A stretch of 64,000 bases of DNA. Source: Rudanella lutea DSM 19387 (GTDB lineage Bacteria; Bacteroidota; Bacteroidia; Cytophagales; Spirosomataceae). The stretch spans positions 6,069,157 to 6,133,156 of the forward strand of contig NZ_KB913013.1 in the NCBI RefSeq assembly GCF_000383955.1, in the 5' to 3' direction. The notes beneath the pieces were generated by a model, which was given only the letters and a program-made list of their open reading frames with translations, had not been told where the DNA came from and did not search any database. Below, piece by piece: positions 37,285 through 46,685 of this stretch; position 1 is the stretch's first letter, and the number at the start of each line of letters is the position of its first letter. Both the position numbers and the translations under genes were made by a program.

Positions 37285-38622
37285 ATGATTAAACTTTTTA
37301 TAATTCTTCTGGCATTCGGGATGAGTGTCACGGTATATGGTCAAGGTAATTATGTTGCCAACTCAACTACTACGTTAGGTCCAGGTACATATAATACCCT
37401 GGTAGGGCCGGGTGCGGGTGGCTCTGGTTATCTCACAGGCGAAAAGAATACAGCTGTTGGTTACTATGCCGGTTATCCCCTTACAACGGGCAAATGGAAT
37501 GTGTTTGTGGGTGTAGACGCGGGCCGGTTCGTGACAACAGCTTCAGAAAACACGATGATTGGCTATGAGGCCGGTTCGAGTACTATAACGGGGAGCTATA
37601 ACATCATGATTGGTCGCGGAGCCGGTCGGAGCAATGTTTCCGGACAGCGCAATCTATTTTTAGGTTATATGGCTGGTTATAACAGTTCAGCAACGTTCAA
37701 TCACTTTATTGGCTATCAGGCTGGCTTTTACAATACAACGGGGAACAGTAATTTTTTTGAAGGCTATCAGGCGGGCTTTTATAATACAACGGGGAACAAT
37801 AACCATTTTGTTGGATATCTGGCGGGTTTTCTCAATACATCCGGGAAAAATAATCACGCCAGTGGATTCCAGGCTGGGGCTGGCAATACGACGGGGAATA
37901 ACAACTATTTTAGTGGCTACCAGGCTGGTTACTCCAATACTTCAGGGTCCCACAATTACATAAGCGGCTATACGGCGGGCTTTTCCAACAGCGGAGGGTC
38001 GTTCAATATCATGATTGGCGACAGTGCCGGTTACAGGAGTAACTCTTCTGACAACGTACTAATCGGCTCCAAAGCTGGCGTCTATAATCAGACTGGTTCG
38101 CAGAATACGATGCTGGGCACACAGGCTGGCCTTTTCACCAACGCCACGGGCAACCTGTTTCTGGGGTATCGGTCGGGCTACGCGAACACGTCTGGTCAGC
38201 TTAATACCTTGCTGGGCTACCAAGCCGATGTGCAGCTGGCCAACCTAACCAATGCAGCCGCCATCGGTGCCAACGCCAAAGTATCGGTCAGCAATGCCAT
38301 TGTACTGGGCGACACGATCCAGAATACGAAGGTTGGTATTGGGACTACCTATCCGCAGTTTCCGCTTGATGTCAGAGGGATCATCAATATTCGGGGCAAT
38401 GGAACGCTTAAGTTTAGTCATCTTACTAACCCATCGTACCAAAATGGCCTGACTGATCAGGTGCTGACGGTGGACGCAACCGGCGAAACTGTATTGGCCA
38501 GAATATCCAAAATAGATGAGGTGTTGCTGCGGCTTGAGGAACTCGAACGCGAGAACCGAGAACTACGGAAGCGACTGGAGCATCTGGAGCGGGGAGGTAC
38601 GTTGGTTGCTGGTAAAGAGTAA
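37285..38622 (+). CDS. Secreted repeat protein with YadA-head-like repeats and coiled-coil end
   Basis: A 445-residue secreted protein; the ATG at 37285 gives a signal peptide (MIKLFIILLAFGMSVTVYGQ). Residues ~25-310 are about 16 copies of a 16-17-residue unit built on GYQAGFYNTTGNNNHF, with A-G pairs and N-x-G turns, like the left-handed beta-roll heads of trimeric adhesins. A tail-fibre-like VGIGTTYPQFPLDVRG block follows, and the end is a strong coiled coil (LEELERENRELRKRLEHLE). It is probably a trimeric surface or filament protein. No T9SS domain or anchor is visible. Codon and base use looks more AT-rich over the first half than in neighbours. Confidence 0.75.
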   Translation: MIKLFIILLAFGMSVTVYGQGNYVANSTTTLGPGTYNTLVGPGAGGSGYLTGEKNTAVGYYAGYPLTTGKWNVFVGVDAGRFVTTASENTMIGYEAGSSTITGSYNIMIGRGAGRSNVSGQRNLFLGYMAGYNSSATFNHFIGYQAGFYNTTGNSNFFEGYQAGFYNTTGNNNHFVGYLAGFLNTSGKNNHASGFQAGAGNTTGNNNYFSGYQAGYSNTSGSHNYISGYTAGFSNSGGSFNIMIGDSAGYRSNSSDNVLIGSKAGVYNQTGSQNTMLGTQAGLFTNATGNLFLGYRSGYANTSGQLNTLLGYQADVQLANLTNAAAIGANAKVSVSNAIVLGDTIQNTKVGIGTTYPQFPLDVRGIINIRGNGTLKFSHLTNPSYQNGLTDQVLTVDATGETVLARISKIDEVLLRLEELERENRELRKRLEHLERGGTLVAGKE

Positions 38623-38650
38623 CTTCACGCGAACCGGCTGCCCTTTCAGC

Positions 38651-41371
38651 TCACCGAAACACCGGAGCGGCCGAAAACAGGGCATCGAAGTTGGCCGGAG
38701 CGCTCTCCCGAATATTCTGGATTTGAAACATCTCGTGAACCTGAATCGGAAAACCACGTAGCCAATGGTCTACGCCCGATCGCATCTGTGGTGTGGGGGC
38801 CATTGGCATCATGAGCGACAAATCGGACAAGCGCAGCGGGATTTGTGGCGTAGTCCACCAGTACATACCACTGGCATCACCATCCAGCACATATTTACGG
38901 CTGAGGTATTTACCCTGATACATATCAGTTGCCTTAATATGTTTTTTGTCGAAATCGCGCCGAGCCTGCCGACTGCCCCAAAACGCCATCTCCGATTGTG
39001 GTTGACCCACCTGTCGTAATTCGGCCTGTTGCCGTTGCATTTCTTCCCGCGTCTGTTGGCCCGCCTTCAACTGTTTTTCAACCATGGGAAGGGTTTTCCG
39101 TAATTCAGCACGTCGGTCGGCGGGGGTACTGGGGTCGTTCAGTTCGGCACGCGCTTTTACAAGTGCCTCCTGCATAGCGGCCTCCTGCCTAGGTATAGTT
39201 TCTTCGAGTTGTTGCCCCATAAAACCCAACCAGTCTTTGGGGAAGGTCTGGGTTCGGATACCATCTTCATCCTTAATTACGGCGGTTGTGATGGGGCTAC
39301 TCCGGCGGGTAAACAGCTTCGTCCAGGCTTCAGGGCCTCGGTACACCGCCACCGAGCTATCCCCCTTAAAATACAGGTTTAGCACGGTTCGGTTAGCCTG
39401 TTTACCAACCACCATGTCCATTGTCCAGCCGGGCTTGCAGGCAGCCGGCGGGTCTTCGAGCACACCAACAGCATACCATGCCCGTTTTACGGCTTCGGTT
39501 GTTGGGCTACACTCGCCGTAAAGTTGCCCCGCAGCCTCGATGGTTTCGCGGCATAAGTCTTCATAACCCGAACGGGGCCCAAGGCGGGGAAGTGCCGCCA
39601 TCAGAACCCGCGCTACCGTATTGTAAGCCATTGTCGGAAATACATCGTATGAGTGTTTCAGGGCATTTTGCCCTTTCCCACCTTTGATGAGCAAATAGAA
39701 CCATTTGTTGCCGACGCCTGAATTGGAATGCACGTTACCGTCGTCCTGAGGCACATTGGTTGGTTTCCAGGGCTGTTCAAGATAGGTATCGGGGTGCCCC
39801 TTGGCGGGTGGGTTGGCCATATCCCGAAACCCACCCGTCGTAATCTCTTCATCCACGAGCCAGTTGCCACCAATCGCCTGATGTTCAATGCAGACCCCAA
39901 ACATATCGGCCAGCGATTCATCGAGAGCGCCCGATTCTCCCTGGAAAACAAGCCCGGCCGCGTGCTCGGTCACAGCATGGGTAAACTCATGCCCCACGGT
40001 GTGCAAATTGGCAAAGGGCTTGCCCTTCACCATGCCAAAGTAAAACTTACCTTCATCCGATTGCCAGTAGGCATTGGCTTCTGTACACGACTCGGCCATA
40101 ATGGGCGTGCCCTGATTATCGTAACTGTTCATTCCCAGGCCTTTGAAGTATCGGGCAGCCTGCCGGAAGCCGAACAGGGCATCAAAATCGCCCCGGTTGC
40201 GCAGGGCCGCTTCCTGCAAAGTGGTGTCGTGCGAAAAAACCGGTTGGGCGTCCCTACTGGTAATCAGAACGGTGGGCGACTCGGTGCTATCCACCAGAAA
40301 AATACCCGGATGACGGCCATTTTTGCCCCGCGTGACGCCCACCACTCGTTTGCTGTGGTGAAATGTTTGCACAGTTGCCTTGTATGAGACAGGTTCGTTG
40401 CTATACCGACAAGTTCGCCGGAGGTTTTCCTGTGCTACCAATGTCCCGGTCTGTGCATTCAGGTAATAGCGTCGGCTGCTGGTCGAGGTCTTGACGGTAA
40501 ATGGCTGACACAGAATTGGAGACTGACGACCCGGTACGAGATCAGGATGAACCCACATCAGGGGCAACGGCTCTGCATAGGGCAGCGCCGATTTGAGGTT
40601 AGAAGTTGCCGGAGTACGGAGAGTTAGCTCAGGCAGTTGGGTAACCTGCCGGAGTGCCATGAGCAGCGAGCCCGGCGCTTTAGGATTCGGAGTGGCTGTT
40701 TTCGGGTCAAATAGGTCGCCATTGGCACGAATGACATGACCGTTGGTATCCAATGAAACACTGTACTGCCCCAGCCGGACAACGTATCCATTGTGCAGTT
40801 GCTCGTAGCGTCGGGTTTGGGTTTTGCCCGTGCCGTATCGTCCGGTTTCGCGGAGCGTCACGCTGAATTTTTTCTGCATAAAGGCCACAAACTCATCCGG
40901 GGTCAGTTTGCGCTGCGCATATACCCGAAACGCTATCGGAACGGCTGAATATCGGCCGGGCGTAGGGTCATACAGTACGGCTACCTTGCCCGAATCAGGG
41001 CGCATTGGCCTAATACTCAACGAGGTCAGTACAGAATCGTCAGCCGAATTGTCTGCTGTTAGTTCCTCATTTGCATTACCCTTTTTTTTCGGTTGTTGCA
41101 GTTGGGCCCGAAGTTGCCGTACGGCGTCTGCTTTAGCCTGTTGTAGTTCCCGAATTTGGGCGGGGGAAGCGCCATTTTTTCGGGCTTCGGCAATTTGTTC
41201 GTCGAACAGCCGGGCAATGTTATCCGGGTCGAGTGCTTTCCCGATCTCAGCCTGAAACAGTCGGGTCGATTCTTCAACTTCGGCTTTCTGCGCTGGGGTT
41301 AGCTGCTGTCCCTGTACGGCCCCAAGGCACACTACACACAACAGCGCCTGCAAAATGAGCGTGTACATCAT
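38651..41371 (-). CDS. M4 (thermolysin-like) metallopeptidase
   Basis: A 906-residue secreted zinc protease. The double ATG at 41371 gives a signal peptide (LILQALLCVVCLGAVQG). A long pro-region with an FTP/PepSY-like part runs to about 330. The zinc site is HEFTH (H461, E462, H465) and the third ligand is E485 in GALDESLADMFG. FYFGMVKGKPFAN and HSNSGVGNKWFYLL are family marks. A C-terminal extension of about 270 residues past the catalytic domain includes a Gln/Arg-rich coiled stretch and has no T9SS mark. It is the last gene of an operon with the TapB-like and OmpA genes (18-base gap). Confidence 0.92.
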   Translation of the reverse strand: MMYTLILQALLCVVCLGAVQGQQLTPAQKAEVEESTRLFQAEIGKALDPDNIARLFDEQIAEARKNGASPAQIRELQQAKADAVRQLRAQLQQPKKKGNANEELTADNSADDSVLTSLSIRPMRPDSGKVAVLYDPTPGRYSAVPIAFRVYAQRKLTPDEFVAFMQKKFSVTLRETGRYGTGKTQTRRYEQLHNGYVVRLGQYSVSLDTNGHVIRANGDLFDPKTATPNPKAPGSLLMALRQVTQLPELTLRTPATSNLKSALPYAEPLPLMWVHPDLVPGRQSPILCQPFTVKTSTSSRRYYLNAQTGTLVAQENLRRTCRYSNEPVSYKATVQTFHHSKRVVGVTRGKNGRHPGIFLVDSTESPTVLITSRDAQPVFSHDTTLQEAALRNRGDFDALFGFRQAARYFKGLGMNSYDNQGTPIMAESCTEANAYWQSDEGKFYFGMVKGKPFANLHTVGHEFTHAVTEHAAGLVFQGESGALDESLADMFGVCIEHQAIGGNWLVDEEITTGGFRDMANPPAKGHPDTYLEQPWKPTNVPQDDGNVHSNSGVGNKWFYLLIKGGKGQNALKHSYDVFPTMAYNTVARVLMAALPRLGPRSGYEDLCRETIEAAGQLYGECSPTTEAVKRAWYAVGVLEDPPAACKPGWTMDMVVGKQANRTVLNLYFKGDSSVAVYRGPEAWTKLFTRRSSPITTAVIKDEDGIRTQTFPKDWLGFMGQQLEETIPRQEAAMQEALVKARAELNDPSTPADRRAELRKTLPMVEKQLKAGQQTREEMQRQQAELRQVGQPQSEMAFWGSRQARRDFDKKHIKATDMYQGKYLSRKYVLDGDASGMYWWTTPQIPLRLSDLSLMMPMAPTPQMRSGVDHWLRGFPIQVHEMFQIQNIRESAPANFDALFSAAPVFR

Positions 41372-41389
41372 CGCTTCGGCGTACAAAAA

Positions 41390-42076
41390 CTATTTTTCCA
41401 ACTTTGTCAATACCAACGACGACTGTTTCTGCCCTTTCTCGTTCACCTGCTCCGACTTCACTACACCGATCCCTCTGGCCAGGTATTCAGTTCCTTTCAG
41501 GGTTCGATTCCCCATCAGGCGCATGTTGAGCGTGTAGGTTATCTTGACGCAGTCAAACTTACCCGCTGGTGTATCGATGGTTTCCATACCTACTACCTGC
41601 CGATCCACTATATTGGCCGTGAGCGTCATCAAAGTCATACCGCTTTCCAGGCTCGATTTTACGGTTACGCTGGCGTCTTTGAGTTTATCGCCCACATTCA
41701 GGTTGGCAGGGTACGCCAACTGATCGCCGGTAACATCCATGCGTAGGTTAGCTGCCTTCGGAATCATGTCGGAGCTGATATTTCGGACATCGGTGAAATA
41801 GTTACCACTAACGCACTTACCAAACGACTCACCTTTGGCGAGTAATTTCCCCGAAGGATCGTAGGTTTCATTGGCAAAAACAAGCGACACACCTCCGTTA
41901 ACTGGCTTATAGTCAACTATCTGGTATTTCAGAATAGCCGCTGGCTTATCCTTTTTATCAAAACTGGTTAGTTCGAGTTTAAGCCCTTTCTGGAAGGCAA
42001 AATACCCGGTACATTCCTGAGCTCGAACGGCTGTGGTCAGTAACAACAAAATGAGCAATGCATGTATCTTTTTCAT
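41390..42076 (-). CDS. TapB-like (DUF3108-like) exported protein
   Basis: A 228-residue exported protein with signal peptide MKKIHALLILLLLTTAVRA. The mature part is all beta-like and resembles TapB/DUF3108 proteins: it opens CTGYFAFQKGLKLE, contains a VETIDTPAGKFDCVKI-like block (TIDTPAGKFDCVK) and closes with EYLARGIGVVKSEQVNEKG. That family folds like a lipid-carrying half barrel, but its role is unknown. It lies 28 bases after the OmpA gene and 18 before the M4 peptidase gene, so all three are one operon. Confidence 0.78.
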   Translation of the reverse strand: MKKIHALLILLLLTTAVRAQECTGYFAFQKGLKLELTSFDKKDKPAAILKYQIVDYKPVNGGVSLVFANETYDPSGKLLAKGESFGKCVSGNYFTDVRNISSDMIPKAANLRMDVTGDQLAYPANLNVGDKLKDASVTVKSSLESGMTLMTLTANIVDRQVVGMETIDTPAGKFDCVKITYTLNMRLMGNRTLKGTEYLARGIGVVKSEQVNEKGQKQSSLVLTKLEK

Positions 42077-42104
42077 GGGCTGAATCGTGCGAAAGTCTAC
42101 AGGG

Positions 42105-43472
42105 TTATAGTTTAAGGAACTCGACCCGCCGGTTGTTGGCTTTGCCTTCGGGCGTGGTGTTCGGGCCTACCGGTTGGCTTTCCCCTTTACCATCGGTATA
42201 CAGGCGGGCGGCCTCAATCCCAAACTCAATCGTTAGCGCGGCTTTCACCGATGCGGCCCGCCTTTTTGAAAGCGCCACATTACCGGCATCATCACCGTCG
42301 GAGTCGGTATGACCTACGATTTTGACCCGCACACCGGGGTTTTCTTTCAGCACCGTGCCGATATCTTTCAGCACCCCATACGACTCTGGCCGGATCTTGT
42401 CTGAATTCACATCGAAGAGTATGCCCGTTGTGCTGAATTTCCCTTCGGTGATGAGTTTGGACCGGGTATCGGGGGCACCTACGGCTATCTTCAGATTTCG
42501 GACGAGCAAGGTATTTTCGCCGTAGAAATTATGGAATAACGCGAGCATATACGGTTTCTGGTCGACAAAGAAGCGGGGGATGTCGGCCACTTTTTCTTCG
42601 TTGACATATACCCGGAGCCTTCCTTTTTGCCGCCAAAGTGATAACCGTGCCACAGCCACCTTCTCTGAATCCCAATTGCGAATATCCAGTGTATTTTCAA
42701 GCAACATTGTACTATAATCGTCGGGTTTTGTCACAATGATTTTCACATTGGGGCAGCCTCCCGAATGAATGGTCACATAAGCGCCGGCCCCAAAATGATA
42801 GTCCATTGCCGTTGCTTTGTCGGTGTAGAATTTCAGCCCAAACCCGTCGTTACTGCACCCTGTTTCGCCGAGCACTGCCACATCAAACTCGACGGTGGTA
42901 TTATCCGGGATTGACTTGATATTTTCCGGAATAATGGTGCCATTTTTGGTTATTCCCAGCCATTTGCCTGTCTGCCCGTCGAGGGTCATCACCTCACCGC
43001 TGGTGTTACTGTTAAAGTTTTCGGGAAAGTCGCCAATCGATACCCGCTCGAAATCATCAAAGTACAGTACCTTTTCGCCCGGCACAAAGTCGAACTTACT
43101 GTAGGCTTTCAGACTTCGGGGTTCATCGGCCTGAGTTTGAGCTGTACCCAAACCCCGACCTGAGACTGGCGCGGTCTCCGGGCGCTGCGAACCCGTGCGG
43201 TCTTGGCTGGGGGCACCCGCCGAGTCGTTAGTATCATTGGCCGGCTTTGGGGGTGTTGCAGGCCTTTTCTCTTTCTTTTTGAAGATGTTACCAATGCCCT
43301 CCTCCACTTTATCGAGCCCCCGGTTTATACCCCCATCAATGCGCCCGTTGACGCGCCCTTCTACTCCACGTTCAACGGTTTGTTTGGGGTCGTTGACACG
43401 GACCTGCGCCCGCGCTACCGACAGGCTAAACGTACACAAAAGGGAGAGCCCGACTATTCCGATCTGGTTCAT
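42105..43472 (-). CDS. OmpA family protein
   Basis: A 455-residue exported protein, first gene of the operon with the TapB-like and M4 genes. After a signal peptide comes a low-complexity linker rich in Pro/Ser/Thr, then a beta-rich lectin-like region (FVPGEKVLYFDDFERVSIGDFP; FDVAVLGETGCSNDGFG), and a C-terminal OmpA peptidoglycan-binding domain with ILFDVNSDKIRPESYGVL, KIVGHTDSDGDD and the usual final NNRRVEFLKL. It should tie the outer membrane or a surface complex to the cell wall. The promoter probably lies in the divergent region 43473-43730, which carries the repeat sites described for lytS. Confidence 0.88.
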   Translation of the reverse strand: MNQIGIVGLSLLCTFSLSVARAQVRVNDPKQTVERGVEGRVNGRIDGGINRGLDKVEEGIGNIFKKKEKRPATPPKPANDTNDSAGAPSQDRTGSQRPETAPVSGRGLGTAQTQADEPRSLKAYSKFDFVPGEKVLYFDDFERVSIGDFPENFNSNTSGEVMTLDGQTGKWLGITKNGTIIPENIKSIPDNTTVEFDVAVLGETGCSNDGFGLKFYTDKATAMDYHFGAGAYVTIHSGGCPNVKIIVTKPDDYSTMLLENTLDIRNWDSEKVAVARLSLWRQKGRLRVYVNEEKVADIPRFFVDQKPYMLALFHNFYGENTLLVRNLKIAVGAPDTRSKLITEGKFSTTGILFDVNSDKIRPESYGVLKDIGTVLKENPGVRVKIVGHTDSDGDDAGNVALSKRRAASVKAALTIEFGIEAARLYTDGKGESQPVGPNTTPEGKANNRRVEFLKL

Positions 43473-43556
43473 AATGCGCTGATTTATGCGTTACTGAGGC
43501 TGCACAAATATGAATGCTCCAAAAAGTAAGTAGACTCACCAGTTAACCATATTGCG

Positions 43557-43631
43557 GTTTGAGTGTGCACTATGTCAGTTTGAGTAAACAGATACGCCGG
43601 GAGGTCCCTTGCAACGGCTGTACACTCAAAC
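43557..43631. promoter_or_regulatory. GTTTGAGT repeats, candidate LytTR binding sites
   Basis: GTTTGAGT occurs at 43557-43564 and 43578-43585, exactly 21 bp apart, and in inverted form at 43624-43631. LytTR regulators such as AgrA bind 9-bp direct repeats with 21-22-bp periods, and a LytS/LytR pair starts at 43731. The site lies between that pair and the divergent ompA operon and may control both. Confidence 0.55.
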
Positions 43632-43681
43632 AGCCCAACGGTTTACCCAAACCCAATGCCGATGGGGTAAACCGTCGGCTG
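43631..43681. promoter_or_regulatory. Inverted repeat in the lytS leader
   Basis: ACGGTTTACCC (43638-43648) and its exact complement (43665-43675) flank 16 bases; outer CAGCC/GGCTG arms (43631-43635, 43677-43681) extend it with small mismatches. It ends 50 bases before the lytS ATG and could be an operator or a leader hairpin. Confidence 0.5.
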
Positions 43682-43730
43682 GGAACCCATTTTTTGTAGT
43701 ATTGTGCATAAAGGCATCGATATTGTGGTT

Positions 43731-45749
43731 ATGCTACGTTGGCTACTCCTTCTTCTTTTACTGCTACCCAGATCAGCCGTGGCCCATCCGCTTCTACCCA
43801 AATCGGATACCTTGTTGCTGAGTGAACTGGTACAGGGACACACGTACCTCCATCACCAGGCCCGCTTAAGCATCACCAATCGGCGGGCCACCTGGGCATC
43901 CGTCTACCGTCAAGCCACGTACACCCAGATACGAACTGACATCCAAACCTCAGCCCAACAGGCTTACTGGCTGCAGCAATGGCTCAGAAACGATTCGGAT
44001 ACCGCTCGCACGTCCTATATCTACACAGGCATTAATCAGACGGTTACCCTCTACCTGCTTCAACCCGACGGTCATTTGATCGATTCTCTGCAGTGCGGTT
44101 CAATGGTGCCTCGCGCTCGGTGGGCGTACCTCAGCGACGATCAGTTCATCCCGGTGCGTACGCAGGCGGGGCAGACGGTCCTTATGCTCATTCGGGTTGC
44201 CAACCGACCCGGCTTGTTACCGGCTATTACGCACTCCGACAGTCCGCGGCCGTCGGTAAAGCTGCGGTTCGAGACCGAGCTGTTTCATGCACAACGACTG
44301 ATGCAGCAATATGGGCGCAACCTGCCCGAACTCCAGTACCGATCGTGGGTGCAGGGAGGACTACTGTTTTTTCTTTTGTTTGTGGTGCTGATATACGCCC
44401 AATACCGGCAAGCGCTGTACGGGTATTATGCGCTGTATGTGTTGGCAGGCTGTGTGTATTCGTTGCTGAAAACCCGTACCTATACCCCCGTGGGGCAGTT
44501 GCTGGCCAACTTTCCGTTGTTTCGGTTTCACGCTCTCGAACTGATCCTGTGGGCCGGCTGGGGAGCTTATACCCTATTTCTGGTCGAACTATTGAACTTA
44601 CGAATCAGCCACCCCAGCACCGCCCGGCGGCTAGTCAACTGGGGGCGCTTTGCCGTAGGGTACAGCCTGTTATCCGGGACGGTACTGATGCTTACCAACG
44701 ATGGCGGTCTGTACTTACTCAACTATTGGGCTTGCCGGTTCGTATTCGTAACCATCCATGTGGTTGTGCTGGTCTGGCTATTGCGGTACGTACCCTCCGT
44801 GTTAACCCGCTATGTGGTGCTGGGCAATGCAATACTTACGGGCATTGGTATTCTGGCATCGCTCCGGGCGAGTGAACTGATCTTGAAAAATACCTCATTG
44901 CCGGGCTTCGTGGATAATCTGCTCATGCTACCCCTGGGCGTGCTGCTCGAAATCATTGTGTTTGCGCTCGCGCTGGCGCATCGCATTCGGTTGGTCGACC
45001 GGGAGCGGCAGGCGAGTCAGCAGGCATATGTCGAGGAGATTGAGCAACGAACCGCTTACGAAAAACGATTGGCTGAAGTAGAAATGTTGGCGCTCCGGAG
45101 CCAGATGAACCCCCATTTCTTGTTCAACAGCCTCAACACGATCGAGTATTTTGTGCTGAAAGGCGACGAGATCAATGCCACCCGGTATCTGTCAAGTTTC
45201 TCGCGGCTATTGCGACTTATTCTGAATCATTCCAACGAAGAAACCGTCCGGCTTTCGGAAGACCTCACCGGCCTGAATTTATACCTGGAGCTGGAAAGTA
45301 GCCGCTTTGATGAAAACTTCCGGTACACCCTTGAGGTGGATGCCGCAATCGACCCCGAGGATGTTGTTATTCCGCCCCTTTTGCTACAGCCCTTCGTCGA
45401 AAACGCCATCTGGCATGGCCTTCAACACAGCCACCGGCCCGATAAGCGGCTTTGGGTACGGGTACTACTCGACGCGGACGAGCGAATACAATTTGAAATT
45501 GAAGACAACGGCATTGGGCGGGCCGAAGCGGGCCTGCTCCAGGGCCGTTCCTCCACCCGACGTACCTCGCTTGGCATGAGCATCACCCAACAGCGCATTG
45601 ACCTGTTCAATCGTAATTATCCAAGTCAGCTCAACGTTCAACTGATCGATTTACTGGCCGATGGGCAGTCCGGCACACTTGTCCGTATCACGTTACAACC
45701 CCGCTCGACCGTATCGCATCCATCTACTTTATACCGACATACCCCATGA
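43731..45749 (+). CDS. 7TMR-DISM sensor histidine kinase, LytS type
   Basis: A 672-residue inner-membrane sensor. The ATG at 43731 gives a signal peptide (MLRWLLLLLLLLPRSAVA), better than a GTG at 43704. A periplasmic 7TMR-DISMED2-like beta domain follows, then seven transmembrane helices (about 195-415), a short coiled coil, and a LytS-type His_kinase domain with LRSQMNPHFLFNSLNTIEYF (phospho-acceptor His in NPHF) and an ATPase end with VEDNGIGRAEA-like sequence (EIEDNGIGRAEAG). Its stop overlaps the response-regulator start (ATGA). Such sensors bind carbohydrates or other ligands in the periplasm; this one's ligand is unknown. Confidence 0.92.
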   Translation: MLRWLLLLLLLLPRSAVAHPLLPKSDTLLLSELVQGHTYLHHQARLSITNRRATWASVYRQATYTQIRTDIQTSAQQAYWLQQWLRNDSDTARTSYIYTGINQTVTLYLLQPDGHLIDSLQCGSMVPRARWAYLSDDQFIPVRTQAGQTVLMLIRVANRPGLLPAITHSDSPRPSVKLRFETELFHAQRLMQQYGRNLPELQYRSWVQGGLLFFLLFVVLIYAQYRQALYGYYALYVLAGCVYSLLKTRTYTPVGQLLANFPLFRFHALELILWAGWGAYTLFLVELLNLRISHPSTARRLVNWGRFAVGYSLLSGTVLMLTNDGGLYLLNYWACRFVFVTIHVVVLVWLLRYVPSVLTRYVVLGNAILTGIGILASLRASELILKNTSLPGFVDNLLMLPLGVLLEIIVFALALAHRIRLVDRERQASQQAYVEEIEQRTAYEKRLAEVEMLALRSQMNPHFLFNSLNTIEYFVLKGDEINATRYLSSFSRLLRLILNHSNEETVRLSEDLTGLNLYLELESSRFDENFRYTLEVDAAIDPEDVVIPPLLLQPFVENAIWHGLQHSHRPDKRLWVRVLLDADERIQFEIEDNGIGRAEAGLLQGRSSTRRTSLGMSITQQRIDLFNRNYPSQLNVQLIDLLADGQSGTLVRITLQPRSTVSHPSTLYRHTP

Positions 45750-46504
45750 AAGCCATTTTAATTGACGATGAGAAACGGGCTACAGAACTGCTCGAAATGA
45801 AACTCAGCAAATTGAACATGGATGTGCAGGTGGTTGCCCGGTTCAATCAACCCGAAGCTGCCCTTGAATATATTCGGCATACTGCTTTCGATGTTCTTTT
45901 TCTGGACATTGAGATGCCTCGCATGAATGGTTTCGATCTGCTTGAACAGGTTGGGCAATTTCACTTCGATGTCATTTTTACCACAGCATACGATCAGTAC
46001 GCAATTCGGGCATTTCGGTTTAGTGCCCTCAACTATCTTCTCAAGCCCATTCAGGAAACCGAGCTTCGTGAAGCCATTACCCAGTGGCAACAACGGAAAT
46101 TAAGAATGTTACAACCGAGCCAATACGCTCTTTTTCAAGAATATATACAAAACAACTCTTCCACGACCCGTACACGAATTGCACTGCCCACGCATGATGG
46201 GCATGAGATTGTAGAGGTAGCCGACATTGTTCGGTGCGCGGCCGATGCGAGCTACACCCATTTTTATATGCAAAACGGGGCTACCTGGCTTATTTGCCGA
46301 ACACTCAAGGAAGTGAGTTTGGCACTCGAGCCCAGCGGGTTCGTCCGGGTGCACCACTCCCACCTGGTTAATCCCGCCTTTGTCCGAAAAATTGTGCGTC
46401 AGGAAGGCGGCTACCTGCTTATGTCCGACGATGCCCAGGTGCCTGTGACCAAACAAAAACGCGACCTTCTGCTCGAACAACTTACCAGTATCGATCGTCT
46501 GTAA
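45746..46504 (+). CDS. LytTR family response regulator
   Basis: A 252-residue regulator with an N-terminal receiver (MKAILIDDEKRATELL; phospho-acceptor D54 in FLDIEMPRMNG; TAYDQYAIRAF) and a C-terminal LytTR DNA-binding domain (RIALPTHDGHEIVEVADIVRC, RVHHSHLVNPAFVRKI) shown in parts. It is translation-coupled to the kinase before it. The 21-bp-spaced GTTTGAGT repeats upstream of the kinase gene are its likely target. Confidence 0.94.
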   Translation: MKAILIDDEKRATELLEMKLSKLNMDVQVVARFNQPEAALEYIRHTAFDVLFLDIEMPRMNGFDLLEQVGQFHFDVIFTTAYDQYAIRAFRFSALNYLLKPIQETELREAITQWQQRKLRMLQPSQYALFQEYIQNNSSTTRTRIALPTHDGHEIVEVADIVRCAADASYTHFYMQNGATWLICRTLKEVSLALEPSGFVRVHHSHLVNPAFVRKIVRQEGGYLLMSDDAQVPVTKQKRDLLLEQLTSIDRL

Positions 46505-46630
46505 TAACCCACCCAATATATGTTACCAGACATAGTATTTTGAGCGCAAAGGGCCCTGTACAGTGGCTAAATCGCCCCCATCTATCCCTCTATTCTGGCT
46601 TAAAGGTATACTTTTTGTTCTTTGTGTTTT

Positions 46631-46677
46631 GGATAAAAAAAGTTCTTTATACTTTTACGAAAGATAAATTTTTATCC
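46631..46677. promoter_or_regulatory. Inverted repeat at the parA promoter
   Basis: GGATAAAAA (46631-46639) and its exact complement (46669-46677) flank 29 bases and end nine bases before the parA ATG. Direct repeats of TATACTTTT (46607-46615, 46648-46656) overlap it. Position and the N-terminal helix-turn-helix of ParA suggest autoregulation. Confidence 0.55.
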
Positions 46678-46685
46678 TGACCAAT

